A DNA stretch of 32,974 nucleotides from Planctomycetota bacterium. GTDB taxonomy: Bacteria > Planctomycetota > B15-G4. Shown one piece after another: positions 1 to 7,830 of the stretch. Under the pieces are notes generated by a model. That model was not told the origin of the DNA and ran no database searches. It saw only the letters and a program-made list of their open reading frames with translations. The translations under genes and the position numbers were made by a program. The stretch is taken from the NCBI GenBank assembly GCA_029259695.1, contig JAJDEQ010000019.1, forward strand, positions 1 through 32,974, written 5' to 3'. Every line of letters starts with the position of its first letter. Positions within the stretch are counted from its first letter, which is position 1.

Positions 1-308
1 CGCACCTCTTCCTCGGCCAGCAGACGCACCGCCTGCAGCGCGACCGCGGTTCCGACCAGGCCGGTGAGCACCACGAGGGTCGCGGCGAGCAGGTCGGCGA
101 CGAGTGAGATGCCCAGCGGGGCCGCCCAGCCGCCCAGGTGCAGCACCGCGATCCCGTCCCGATGGACGGTGAGCCACAGCACCAGCCCTGCGAGCAACTG
201 ACCCGCGGAGCCGACGATCAGCAGGGGGCGGCCCAGTCGGGCCGGCGCGATCAGCGTGATCGCAGCCGCCGTCAGCGACACGAGGATGGGGAGCGCAACG
301 AGGTTCAC
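1..308 (-). CDS. mnhD: Na+/H+ antiporter subunit D (MnhD/MrpD), N-terminal part
   Basis: This is the start of the NuoN/NuoM-like subunit of the Mrp antiporter, an inner-membrane protein that forms one of the ion-translocating channels with MnhA. About 102 residues are visible and the gene continues past the left edge. Translation from a GTG at 308-306 gives a hydrophobic N-terminus (MNLVALPILVSL), then LGGWAAPLGISLVADLLAA near residues 58-76. That glycine/tryptophan segment followed by a membrane helix is a hallmark of MrpD. The GTG overlaps the mnhC stop codon (GTGA), implying translational coupling. Subunits E, F and G are expected further left but cannot be seen. The identity is well supported by sequence and position; only the start codon choice is inferred. 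Confidence 0.88.
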   Translation of the reverse strand, partial: MNLVALPILVSLTAAAITLIAPARLGRPLLIVGSAGQLLAGLVLWLTVHRDGIAVLHLGGWAAPLGISLVADLLAATLVVLTGLVGTAVALQAVRLLAEEEV

Positions 309-637
309 GCGACCTCCTCCGGCTGCGCCGGCTCGCCGCTCGCGGGAACCAGCAACGCCACGAGTGCGAATGCCTGCAGGGCGAAGCCAATGACGATCGC
401 GGTCAACACGAGCGCCTGGGGCAACGGATCGGTGGCGAGCGCCGGCGGCGCCGAGGCACCCTCCGGCACGATCGGTGCAGCCAGCCGCTGCCCGCCCGCC
501 ATCGCGAATACGAGCAGATTGGCGGCGTGACTCATCAGGATCAGCCCGAGGGCACGCGGCAGGCGCTCACGCTGCAGCAGGAGATAGGTGCCCGACGCTG
601 CGAGAGCACCGACGAGGATGCCGAGCCATCCGCCCAT
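305..637 (-). CDS. mnhC: Na+/H+ antiporter subunit C (MnhC/MrpC)
   Basis: This 110-residue integral membrane protein is homologous to NuoK of respiratory complex I and is a core part of the Mrp antiporter that exchanges cytoplasmic Na+ for external H+. Three hydrophobic segments are visible (about residues 4-22, 28-48 and 76-98). The family-typical phrase GLILMSHAANLLVFAMAG sits in the second helix, and DPLPQALVLTAIVIGFAL opens the third. The length matches the family. The ATG at 637-635 overlaps the mnhB stop (ATGA) and the stop overlaps the mnhD GTG, so it lies inside a tightly coupled operon. Confidence 0.93.
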   Translation of the reverse strand: MGGWLGILVGALAASGTYLLLQRERLPRALGLILMSHAANLLVFAMAGGQRLAAPIVPEGASAPPALATDPLPQALVLTAIVIGFALQAFALVALLVPASGEPAQPEEVA

Positions 638-1065
638 CAGTCGACCTCCGGGCCATCGGCCGGGCGGAGCAGTTCGAGCAACAGGGCCGTGGCGATACCG
701 ACGACCACGAGATAGACCCCGACGTCGAACATCAGCGGCGTGCCGGCTTTGCCCACGGCCGGCAGTGCGAGATCCAGCCACAGGCCGGACAGGAACGGGC
801 GGCCGGACAGTGCCGCGGGTACGCCCGACAACAGCGCGAGCAACAGGCCCACGCCCGCGAGACGCAACGGCTCGAGGGGCAGACGTCGGCGCGCCTCGTC
901 CTCGCCGAAGACGAGCGCGAAGAAGACCACCGCAGCCGCGGCGACGAGTCCGCCGACGAAGCCGCCGCCCGGCTCGTGGTGGCCGCGCGTCAGCAACACC
1001 CACGAGACGACGAGCAGCAACGGCGCGAGCGAGCGAGCCGCGAAACGGAGGACCGGGGTGCTCAT
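637..1065 (-). CDS. mnhB: Na+/H+ antiporter subunit B (MnhB/MrpB)
   Basis: This is a 142-residue membrane subunit of the Mrp antiporter. The MrpB signature GHHEPGGGFVGGL is at about residues 28-40, and a second conserved stretch GTPLMFDVGVYLVVVG is near 108-123. There are four likely membrane helices. The start ATG at 1065-1063 overlaps the mnhA stop (ATGA) and its own stop overlaps the mnhC start, so expression is probably coupled to both neighbours. Length and motifs fit the standalone MnhB family rather than a fused domain. Nothing in it looks broken. Confidence 0.94.
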   Translation of the reverse strand: MSTPVLRFAARSLAPLLLVVSWVLLTRGHHEPGGGFVGGLVAAAAVVFFALVFGEDEARRRLPLEPLRLAGVGLLLALLSGVPAALSGRPFLSGLWLDLALPAVGKAGTPLMFDVGVYLVVVGIATALLLELLRPADGPEVD

Positions 1066-3353
1066 GTCCGGGCCTCCTGCCGCCCACCACGGAGCAACGC
1101 GACCACGCCGATGGCGGCCGCCGTGAGCACCACGATCTCACCCAGCGTGTCGAGGGCGCGCATGTCCACGAGGATCACGTTCACGACATTGCGACCGTAG
1201 GCCACCGGCCAGCTCAGTTCGCTCAGTTGCTGCGAGACGGGGCGCAGGTGCCCATCGGGGATCGCCGCCCAGGTGAGCAGCATGAAGCCGGCGCCGACGG
1301 CGAGCGCAAGGCCCCCCTGGAGCCACCCCTTGCGGACACCGAGTACCGGCCGGGTGCGTCGGAGCACCAACAGGAGCAACAGCACCGCCAGGGCATCCAC
1401 GGCGACCTGCGTCAGGGCGAGGTCCGGACCACCGAGCAGCAGGAACAACAAGCCCGTGCCCACGCCGATCACGCCGAGGGCGATGACCGCCGCCGCGGGC
1501 GTTCGGCTGAACACGGCGGAAGCAGCGCCCGCGAGCACGAGTGCGACGAGCACGAACTCGTGCGCGGCCGGGACCCGGTCCCCGGGGAACGGGGGGAGCC
1601 CCCCCAACACGAGCGCCCGCCCCGTGATGACGACGACGGCGACACCCACGATCGCGACACTCGCAGCGACCGGCCTCCGTGTGGACACGTCGGCAACCCG
1701 GGATGCCACCGCGGCGACGGCGCCCATCATGCCGTCGTGGAGGCGCGCAGGCCCACGTCGGGCACCACGGCGGAGCACACCGCTCCACGCGAGAGCTCGC
1801 GACCGGAACACGAACAGGACCACGCCGGCGAACAGCGTGCCCTTCGCCAACCAGGACACGGCGGTCGGCGCGGTGTCCGCGAGCAGCTCCGCAGTCGCGG
1901 GTTCGGCACCCATCACGCGCACGGCCGCTTCGATCAAGGGCGCCATCAGCCCCTCGTGCACGACACCCAGCAGCACTCCGGTCGTCGCCAGGAGTGCGGG
2001 CGGAAGCAACAGCGCGACCGGCGCGATGGCAGGCTCGACCCGCGTCGCCTCACCGCGTCCGATGAACGGGCGCAAGCCGACGAGCACAGCGCACGCCACC
2101 ATCAGCGCGTTGGCGCTGAATCCGACCGCGGCCAACACACCCGGAGCCTCGGGCGCCCCGAGCTTGGCCTCGTAGACCAGCTCCTTGGCGATGGCGCCCA
2201 CCAGGGGCGGCAGCCCCGCCATCGACATGGCGGCGACCAGGGCCGTGAGGAACAGCAGGGGCAGACTGCGACCCAGGCCGCGCAGGCGATCCACATCCCG
2301 CAGCCCCGTGCGCTTGTCCAGGATCCCGACCACCATGAACAGGGCGGCCTTGTACAGCGCATGGACCGCAACGAAGACCAGCGCCGCCCGCAGCGCCGTC
2401 GCCGTGCCGATGCCGAGCAACAGCACGGTCGTTCCGAGTCCCGCAATGGTGGTGTCGGCCAGCATGCGCTTGAGGTCGCGCTGACCGAAGGCCATGGCCG
2501 CGCCCACCAGCATGGTGACGGCACCCACGTGTCCGAGGATCCAGTGCCACTCCGGTCGCACACCGAGCGCCGGGTGCAGCCGTGCCAGCAGGTACACGCC
2601 TGCGTTGACCAGCGTCGCCGAGTGCAGGTACGCGCTCACCGGGGCCGGAGCAGCCATGGCGCCCGGCAACCAGTAGTGGAAGGGGACCTGGGCCGACTTG
2701 GTGAACGCGCCGGCCAGGATCAACAGCAACGCCGGGACATAGAGCGACGACGAGCGGATCAGGTCACCGCGTTGGAGCAGCACCGAGATCGACGAGGTGT
2801 CGGCAGCCTGGCTGAGCAGGACGAAGCCGATCAGCATCGCGATGCCGCCGCCGCCGGTGACGAGCAGAGCTCGGAGTGCGCCGTCCCGCGCGTCCTGGTG
2901 CTCGTGCTTCAGGCCGATCAGCAGGAACGAGCAGATGCTCGTCAACTCCCAGAAGACGAACAACACGAACAGGTCGTCGGCCAGCACCAGGCCCAGCATC
3001 GCAGTGGCGAACAGCGACGTCAGCGCCGCGAACCGACCCAGCAGACGGCTGTCCCCGCGGAAGTAGCCCGACGCGTGCACGAGCACCAGCGCCCCGATCA
3101 CGGCCACGAGCATGGCGAAGAGCCAGGAGAGACCGTCCAGCCGCAGAGCGAAGTCCAGCGACAGCCCCCTCACCCAGGGAACGCTCTGGCGTATCCCCTC
3201 CTCGTGCAGGGCGTCCGGGAGACGGGTGCCGAGCAGCACGGCCACGCCCACGAACGGCAGGGGCAGCACCCACACCGCGCCACGCCCCAGGCGCCTGCAC
3301 GCCGGAATGGCGAACAGGGCGGCGACGAAGAGCAGCAGCAGAGCGAGGAACAT
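1062..3353 (-). CDS. mnhA: Na+/H+ antiporter subunit A (MnhA/MrpA)
   Basis: This 763-residue NuoL-like subunit is the largest component of the Mrp antiporter and takes part in proton/sodium translocation. The N-terminal two thirds form the antiporter/NADH-quinone oxidoreductase domain. Putative channel residues are Glu136 in FVFWELTSICSFLLIG and Lys219 in GAFTKSAQVPFHYWLPG, with the family motif APAPVSAYLHSATLVNAGVY after it. The C-terminal third adds the extra domains typical of MrpA: a DUF4040-like stretch (GLLFLLLGGPDLALTQVAVD) and an MbhE-like end (GRNVVNVILVDMRALDTLGE). It is the first gene of the operon and has a candidate promoter about 110 bases upstream. The length is normal for a full MrpA. 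Confidence 0.95.
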   Translation of the reverse strand: MFLALLLLFVAALFAIPACRRLGRGAVWVLPLPFVGVAVLLGTRLPDALHEEGIRQSVPWVRGLSLDFALRLDGLSWLFAMLVAVIGALVLVHASGYFRGDSRLLGRFAALTSLFATAMLGLVLADDLFVLFVFWELTSICSFLLIGLKHEHQDARDGALRALLVTGGGGIAMLIGFVLLSQAADTSSISVLLQRGDLIRSSSLYVPALLLILAGAFTKSAQVPFHYWLPGAMAAPAPVSAYLHSATLVNAGVYLLARLHPALGVRPEWHWILGHVGAVTMLVGAAMAFGQRDLKRMLADTTIAGLGTTVLLLGIGTATALRAALVFVAVHALYKAALFMVVGILDKRTGLRDVDRLRGLGRSLPLLFLTALVAAMSMAGLPPLVGAIAKELVYEAKLGAPEAPGVLAAVGFSANALMVACAVLVGLRPFIGRGEATRVEPAIAPVALLLPPALLATTGVLLGVVHEGLMAPLIEAAVRVMGAEPATAELLADTAPTAVSWLAKGTLFAGVVLFVFRSRALAWSGVLRRGARRGPARLHDGMMGAVAAVASRVADVSTRRPVAASVAIVGVAVVVITGRALVLGGLPPFPGDRVPAAHEFVLVALVLAGAASAVFSRTPAAAVIALGVIGVGTGLLFLLLGGPDLALTQVAVDALAVLLLLLVLRRTRPVLGVRKGWLQGGLALAVGAGFMLLTWAAIPDGHLRPVSQQLSELSWPVAYGRNVVNVILVDMRALDTLGEIVVLTAAAIGVVALLRGGRQEART

Positions 3354-3459
3354 GCCGGTCGGTGATCCAGTGAGGGGACGCCGGCCGTGCCCCGGCCTTC
3401 GGGATCAGTTCGCGCCCGGGGGGGGAGCAGATTCGCTCGGTTCGGGCGCAGGCCTCTAT

Positions 3460-3487
3460 CCTCTACCCGCGGGCTTACCTTCATCAA
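3460..3487 (-). promoter_or_regulatory. Candidate promoter of the mnh operon
   Basis: Read on the minus strand, TTGATG (3487-3482) is followed after 16 bases by TAGAGG (3465-3460), a fair housekeeping-type -35/-10 pair. The predicted transcript would start near 3453, about 100 bases before mnhA. The promoter lies just beyond the end of nhaR, so mnh could be transcribed independently of nhaR read-through. It is assigned from sequence only. Confidence 0.45.
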
Positions 3488-3505
3488 GGCGAACGGTGCG
3501 AACGA

Positions 3506-3528
3506 AGACTTCGCTTGTTACGAAGTCT
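3506..3528 (-). promoter_or_regulatory. Inverted repeat, candidate LysR-type (NhaR) operator upstream of mnhA
   Basis: Eight-base arms AGACTTCG and CGAAGTCT are separated by seven bases. The inner part satisfies the LysR-family T-N11-A spacing (T3511 to A3523). Its centre is about 64 bases upstream of the predicted mnh start point, where LysR-type activators usually bind. It also directly abuts the nhaR stop codon, so a transcription-terminating hairpin is the alternative reading. No U-run follows it. Confidence 0.45.
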
Positions 3529-4454
3529 CAGGTGCTCTCGACAAAGAGGCTCCCACGCGCCGCTTCGGAGATGGCCGCCACCGCCGGGTGCTGGATCCGG
3601 CGTTCGCCGGTGATCGCGTAGAAGCGCTCGGTGTAGCCCTCGACGTAACCCACCCGCTTCACACCGTAGCGTCGGCACACGACCTGCTCGGCGGCCGCGG
3701 GCGCCGCGAACAGTCCCGCGCCCGCCTGCCCGAAGACCTTGAGCAGCGCGCCGTCGTCGAACTCTCCCACCACCCGCGGGCGAACGCCCAACCCGTCGAA
3801 CCAGTGCTCGAGGGTTCGCCGCAGGACCGTGCGGGCGCCAGGCAGGAGGAACGGCGCGCCTTCCAGCGAACCGGGGAACCCCTTGCGCAAGCGCTGGGCC
3901 GTGCGGCCCACGGCGAAGATCGCGATGCCGCACTCACCGAGGACGTGGTTGTAGGCGCGGACCTCCACGCCGGGAGGGATGGGCGCATCCGACAGCACCA
4001 GGTCGAGCTGGTGCAACGCGAGCGCCGCCAGCAGTTCGTCGGGGTGACCCTCACGGCAGATCAATCGGATGGGATCGTCCAGGCTCAAAGCCGGCTGCAA
4101 CAGGTCGTGTGCGATGACCTTGGGCATGACGTCGGCCACGCCCACGCGGAACTCCACCGGTCGATCCCGGGCCCGTCCCTGCAGCGAGTCCACCAGTTCG
4201 CGACCGATGGAGAAGATCTCGTCCGCGTAGCGCTGCACCACGCGCCCGGCCTCCGTCAGCTCCATGCCCCGTCCACGACGACGAAACAGTTTCTCGCCCA
4301 GCGACGTCTCGAGCTGCTTGAGCTGGGTGCTGATGGTCGGCACGCCCAGGTGCAACTCCCGGGCGGCGGCCGCGATGCTGCCCTCCCGCGCGACCATCCA
4401 GAAGTAGTGCAGGTGGTGGTAGTTCAGCCACAGGGGCGCCGCCGGCTTCACCAT
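3528..4454 (-). CDS. nhaR: LysR-family transcriptional regulator NhaR
   Basis: This 308-residue LysR-type regulator closely resembles NhaR, which activates Na+/H+ antiporter genes in response to sodium. The N-terminal winged helix-turn-helix starts NYHHLHYFWMVAREGS, the NhaR-type opening, and continues through GVPTISTQLKQLETSLGEKLF to RRGRGMELTEAG. The effector-binding domain carries NhaR-like phrases: VGVADVMPKVIAHDLL, QLDLVLSDAPIP, LGECGIAIFA, GEFDDGALLKVFG and ERRIQHPAV. The frame is open upstream to 4913, but homology begins just after the ATG at 4454, so that start is chosen; no strong Shine-Dalgarno is visible. Its position immediately upstream of mnhA on the same strand makes the Mrp antiporter the obvious target. 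It is divergent from the hibernation factor gene. Confidence 0.92.
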   Translation of the reverse strand: MVKPAAPLWLNYHHLHYFWMVAREGSIAAAARELHLGVPTISTQLKQLETSLGEKLFRRRGRGMELTEAGRVVQRYADEIFSIGRELVDSLQGRARDRPVEFRVGVADVMPKVIAHDLLQPALSLDDPIRLICREGHPDELLAALALHQLDLVLSDAPIPPGVEVRAYNHVLGECGIAIFAVGRTAQRLRKGFPGSLEGAPFLLPGARTVLRRTLEHWFDGLGVRPRVVGEFDDGALLKVFGQAGAGLFAAPAAAEQVVCRRYGVKRVGYVEGYTERFYAITGERRIQHPAVAAISEAARGSLFVEST

Positions 4455-4482
4455 TCGCTTGTTCCAAAGGGACCGTTCGAGG

Positions 4483-4499
4483 CTTTGGTCATACCAAAG
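4483..4499. promoter_or_regulatory. Perfect palindrome in the nhaR/hpf intergenic region
   Basis: CTTTGGT-CAT-ACCAAAG is a 7-base perfect inverted repeat with a 3-base centre, and TTGGTCATACCAA has T-N11-A spacing. It sits 29-45 bases before the nhaR start and about 58 bases before the divergent hpf start, a classic place for a LysR autoregulatory site. A half-site-like CCAAAGG occurs at 4464-4470. Its sequence differs from the 3506-3528 repeat, so both need not bind the same protein. Confidence 0.45.
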
Positions 4500-4556
4500 A
4501 CTCCGGTCGTGTGCGATGAAGGGGTGGTCAAGCACAACCCTCAACGGAGGCGCACC

Positions 4557-4889
4557 ATGCGCGTCAACATCCTCGCCAACCGGATCATCATCCCCCAGGA
4601 CGTGCGCGACTTCGCCCGGCGCCGCCTGAAGTACGCCCTCGGTCGCTTCGATCACGCTGTCGAACGGGTGACGGCCCGCTTCTCGGATGAGAACGGTCCC
4701 CGGGCCGGCGGGTACAAGTGCAAGCTGTTGGTCGTGCCCAAGGGCACACAGACGCCCCTCGTGGTCGAGGCACACGGCGACGACCAGTTCTCGACCGCGG
4801 CGCACGCCGCCGAGCGCGCGGGACGGGCGCTGACACGCTTCATCGCTCGCAGCCGCGACCGGCGGCCGCGCGCTGACGTCGGGGTCTGA
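4557..4889 (+). CDS. hpf: Ribosome hibernation-promoting factor (HPF/RaiA family)
   Basis: This 110-residue protein belongs to the sigma-54 modulation/ribosomal subunit interface family, which binds the 30S decoding region and holds ribosomes inactive during stress or stationary phase. The beta-alpha-beta-beta-beta-alpha pattern is visible. It starts MRVNILANRIIIPQDVRDFA, has a basic helix RRRLKYALGRFDHAVERV, a strand ending CKLLVVPKG and a final helix AAERAGRALTRFIAR. It is the short form, without the C-terminal dimerisation domain of long HPF. The frame is open far upstream, but the ATG at 4557 has a good Shine-Dalgarno (GGAGG at 4546-4550) and coincides with the start of homology. It is divergent from nhaR and 4 bases upstream of the universal stress gene, so the two probably form an operon. 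Confidence 0.88.
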   Translation: MRVNILANRIIIPQDVRDFARRRLKYALGRFDHAVERVTARFSDENGPRAGGYKCKLLVVPKGTQTPLVVEAHGDDQFSTAAHAAERAGRALTRFIARSRDRRPRADVGV

Positions 4890-4893
4890 GCCG

Positions 4894-5883
4894 ATGCAAC
4901 GCTTCAGGAACATCCTCTGCTACCTGGCTCCGGGAGATCGATCGAATGGCGCCCTCGACCAGGCCTTCGCACTGGCACGAAGCAACGCGTGCCCGCTGAA
5001 GTTGCTCGGCGTGGTCGAACCGATGTCGCGGCTCGTCGCCCGGGCGCTGCCCGGTAGCGCCGACCTCGAAGGGCTGCTGGTGGAACGCCAGCAGGGGATC
5101 CTCGACGAGCTCGCGAGCAGGCCGGAAGCGGAGGGCGTGCAGGTCACGACGAGCATCCGTCGCGAGCGTCCGTTCCTCGGGATCATCCACGAGGTGATCG
5201 AGTCCGGGCACGACCTGGTGGTGAAGTCGGCCCAGGGAACCACGAGTGCGGGTTCGCTGGGTGTCACCGCCCTGAATCTGATGCGCAAGTGCCCCTGCCC
5301 CGTCTGGGTGATCAAGCCCGAGTCCACGGGCTTCCGCCGCATCATCGCGGCGGTGGACCCGCTCACGTCGGACGAGCTCCAGGCTCGGCTGCAGCGGCGC
5401 ATCCTCGAGGTGGCGACCTCACTCGCCTCCACCCATGAGGCCCAGCTCTCGGTCGTGCACGCCTGGGACCTGCCAGGCGAGAGCCTGCTGCGCAACCGCA
5501 TGAACCCGAACGAGCTCGAGCAGGCCGTCGACGCCCAGAGGGCCCAGGCGCTCGAGGGGTCGAAAGTGCTGGTCGAGGGCCTGCCCGTGGACCCCGACAG
5601 CATCACGTTGATCAAGGGTCTCCCCGGTCAGGCCATCACCAGTCACCTCGAACAGTCCGACGTCGATCTCGTGGTCATGGGAACGCTCTCGCGCAGCGGC
5701 GTGCCGGGGCTGTTCATCGGCAACACCGCCGAGCGAGTGCTGAAGGAGCTCCACTGCTCCGTGCTCACGGTCAAACCCGACGACTTCGTCTCGCCCGTGG
5801 CGCCTCCCGTCACGGGCCTTCGCTCGGAGTCGGTCATGGGCGCGGATGGGGCGCCGGGCGACACGTCCGCCCAGGCGAAGTGA
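4894..5883 (+). CDS. Tandem universal stress protein (UspE-like)
   Basis: This 329-residue cytoplasmic protein has two universal stress domains, about residues 1-140 and 145-305. The first opens with [11 protein letters not shown] and the second with [11 protein letters not shown], both the usual beta-1 strand and loop. The second ends with [18 protein letters not shown], a variant of the nucleotide-loop motif found in UspE-type proteins, then the strand [11 protein letters not shown]. Two-domain architecture and length (E. coli UspE is about 316 residues) fit the UspE branch. It starts only 4 bases after the hibernation factor stop, implying co-transcription in a stress operon. The biochemical role of UspE-like proteins is poorly defined, so only a stress-survival role is inferred. 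Confidence 0.88.
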   Translation: MQRFRNILCYLAPGDRSNGALDQAFALARSNACPLKLLGVVEPMSRLVARALPGSADLEGLLVERQQGILDELASRPEAEGVQVTTSIRRERPFLGIIHEVIESGHDLVVKSAQGTTSAGSLGVTALNLMRKCPCPVWVIKPESTGFRRIIAAVDPLTSDELQARLQRRILEVATSLASTHEAQLSVVHAWDLPGESLLRNRMNPNELEQAVDAQRAQALEGSKVLVEGLPVDPDSITLIKGLPGQAITSHLEQSDVDLVVMGTLSRSGVPGLFIGNTAERVLKELHCSVLTVKPDDFVSPVAPPVTGLRSESVMGADGAPGDTSAQAK

Positions 5884-5913
5884 GCAGGTCAAGGCGGCCG
5901 AGGGACCTCACCC

Positions 5914-5925
5914 GACTCGCGAGTC
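5914..5925. promoter_or_regulatory. 12-base perfect palindrome before the HAMP/PP2C-like gene
   Basis: GACTCGCGAGTC is a perfect palindrome 76 bases before the next gene. Directly after it comes TGTACCAT (5927-5934), which resembles an extended -10 element (TACCAT at 5929-5934), so the palindrome would lie in the promoter spacer, a common operator position. No convincing -35 was found. The short length leaves room for chance. Confidence 0.3.
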
Positions 5926-6000
5926 ATGTACCATTCGACAGACCCAGCGTCTGCCGAATGACTTGATCGAGGCCGGCCGCGCAAGCAGGAGGTCCCCCCG

Positions 6001-7671
6001 ATGGCGAACGTCCCCGCCCCCCGCCAGGTGCCCATGCGGGGCATCCCGCTCGAGGTCAAGCTCGCCGCCAGCGTCGCGCTGCTGGTCGCGGCCTTCATGG
6101 CCGGCTTCGGCCTGCTGCTGCACGGCACGCTCGTGGACCTGATCGGAACGCAGCTGCTGCACGAGGCCGTCAACGCGGCGCGCACCGCGGCGCACATCGA
6201 CATCGACGCCTGGAGCCAGAAGTTCGCCACGGTGGACGAAGGACTCACGGCGGAAGAGATCCAGGCGCGCATCGACGCCGAGACGCGCGAGCAGTACCAG
6301 GCCTACATGGACGACGGCGAGCGCAAGACGCAGATCGAGTGGAACAAGGGCCGCGGCAACCGCCTGCTCGCCGACGACACGCGCATCCTGGCGTTCGAGG
6401 TCTTCCGCTGGAAGGACGATATCCGCGGGCCCGCCGTGTGCTCGGCATACGCGGGCGCGATCGGCCGCGTGACGTCCACCTTCACGGTCAACACCGGCAC
6501 CGCCCCGCTGCGCATCGGCGTGGGCGACGCCCAGGCGGGCGTGCTCGCCGTGGGCGAGAACACCTGGCGCGCGATCCGCGGCAGCTATCCCATGACCGAC
6601 CGGGACGGCACTCAGAACGGCGAGGTCGTCGTGTTCATCGACGCCGTCACCATCAGCGAGGCAGCGGCGGGCTTCAGCCGGCGCGTCGCCTACGCCGGCA
6701 TCGGCTTCATCCTGGTCAGCGTGGTGCTCGCCTTCCTGGTCGCGCGCACGCTCACGAGCCCCGTGCGCCGCCTGCGCGACGACGCCCAGGCGGTCGTGGC
6801 CGGCGACCTGCAGCACCGCACCCACCCCCACAGCTCGGACGAGATCGGACAGCTCGCGCGCACGTTCGAGTACATGACCCGCTGGCTGGCCAAGGCGCAG
6901 GCCGCCGAGCACGAGGTGGAGACCTTCCGCCACGAGTTGGAGGCGGCGGCGAGCGTGACCGCGAGCCTGTTCCCGCAGACGCTGCCCGAGGTGCCGGGCT
7001 GGTCACTCGGCGGACTGCACGACCGTGAGGCATCACCGGGCGGCGGGACCTACGACGTGCTGCCCATGGCCGACGGCCGGCTCGGCGTGTTCGTGGCCGA
7101 GGCGTCCAGCGGCGGTGCGCCCGGCGCCCTGGTGGCCGCCATGGCGCGCGCGAGCCTGCGCTTCGCCGCCGAGCGCCACACCGATCCGGCCGCCGTGCTG
7201 CGCGAAGTGAACGCACACCTCACCGCCGACCTGGGCCAGGACATGCAGGTGGCGGTGATGCTGATCGCACTCGATCCGGCGTCGGGCAGCGTGACCATGG
7301 CCAACGCGGGCCACCGGCCCCTGCTGCACTACCACGCCTCGCGCGACAGCCTCGCGCTCGTGCCCGGCAAGGGACTGGCGCTGGGATCGGTGGGTCCCGC
7401 CGGCTTCGACGCCGCGCTCGAAGCGACCCGGGTCAAGGTCGAACCTGGCGACGACCTGATCCTGTTCGCGTCCGAGATCTCGCTGCTGTCGGGACCCGAC
7501 GGCGAGGTGCTGGGCGAGAGGCGCCTGGCCGCCCTGGTGAAGCAGGCCGCCGGCCCCGCCGCGGGCGAACTCGTCACGCGCGTGGGCGCGGCCCTGCGCA
7601 AGTACCACGGCGGCGACTCGTTGGGCGCGGACGTCACGCTCTTCGCCATCGGACGCGACAAGGTGGGGTGA
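6001..7671 (+). CDS. HAMP-domain membrane protein with degenerate PP2C/SpoIIE phosphatase domain
   Basis: This is a 556-residue signalling protein of the RsbU/SpoIIE type. A membrane helix (about residues 17-38) is followed by an extracytoplasmic sensor region (about 40-220), a second helix (about 225-246), a HAMP segment beginning TSPVRRLRDDAQAVVAGDL, a linker helix and a C-terminal PP2C-like domain (about 320-552). Active family members dephosphorylate anti-sigma antagonist proteins. Here the metal-binding motifs are altered. The usual GGDxYD reads GGGTYD (347-352), the GDVSGKG loop reads AEASSGG (366-372), and the TDG motif is replaced by ASE. Only Asp352 and a C-terminal Asp in LGADVTLF remain. 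It may therefore be a catalytically dead sensor or binding protein. The start is supported by AGGAGG at 5987-5992. No anti-sigma or STAS partner gene is adjacent. Confidence 0.82.
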   Translation: MANVPAPRQVPMRGIPLEVKLAASVALLVAAFMAGFGLLLHGTLVDLIGTQLLHEAVNAARTAAHIDIDAWSQKFATVDEGLTAEEIQARIDAETREQYQAYMDDGERKTQIEWNKGRGNRLLADDTRILAFEVFRWKDDIRGPAVCSAYAGAIGRVTSTFTVNTGTAPLRIGVGDAQAGVLAVGENTWRAIRGSYPMTDRDGTQNGEVVVFIDAVTISEAAAGFSRRVAYAGIGFILVSVVLAFLVARTLTSPVRRLRDDAQAVVAGDLQHRTHPHSSDEIGQLARTFEYMTRWLAKAQAAEHEVETFRHELEAAASVTASLFPQTLPEVPGWSLGGLHDREASPGGGTYDVLPMADGRLGVFVAEASSGGAPGALVAAMARASLRFAAERHTDPAAVLREVNAHLTADLGQDMQVAVMLIALDPASGSVTMANAGHRPLLHYHASRDSLALVPGKGLALGSVGPAGFDAALEATRVKVEPGDDLILFASEISLLSGPDGEVLGERRLAALVKQAAGPAAGELVTRVGAALRKYHGGDSLGADVTLFAIGRDKVG

Positions 7672-7697
7672 CCGAGAGGAGGGGATCCGAGCACCTG

Positions 7698-7733
7698 AAG
7701 GGGGTGTCTTGACCTCTTCGGTACCCCCTTTCT
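7698..7733 (+). terminator. Intrinsic terminator after the HAMP/PP2C-like gene
   Basis: Arms AAGGGGGT (7698-7705) and ACCCCCTT (7723-7730) form a GC-rich hairpin that extends inward with G-T wobbles and a C-G pair. A short pyrimidine/T run (TTTCT) follows. It begins 27 bases after the stop codon. This is the best intrinsic terminator candidate in the window. Confidence 0.6.
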
Positions 7734-7830
7734 CCAGACCATCTCGAGGAGCGGGTCGGCAAGCTCGGCACGGGTCGCGGCGCGAAGTCTGCTCGAGTGC
7801 GGGCCGTGGTTGCCCGGCGCGTGCGCGGGG

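Noticed and set aside
588..3365. A 925-codon plus-strand frame opposite mnhA and mnhB
   Set aside because: The protein is Arg/Gln/His/Glu-rich with no family pattern and lies antisense to clear Mrp subunits. It is a by-product of GC-rich codon bias.
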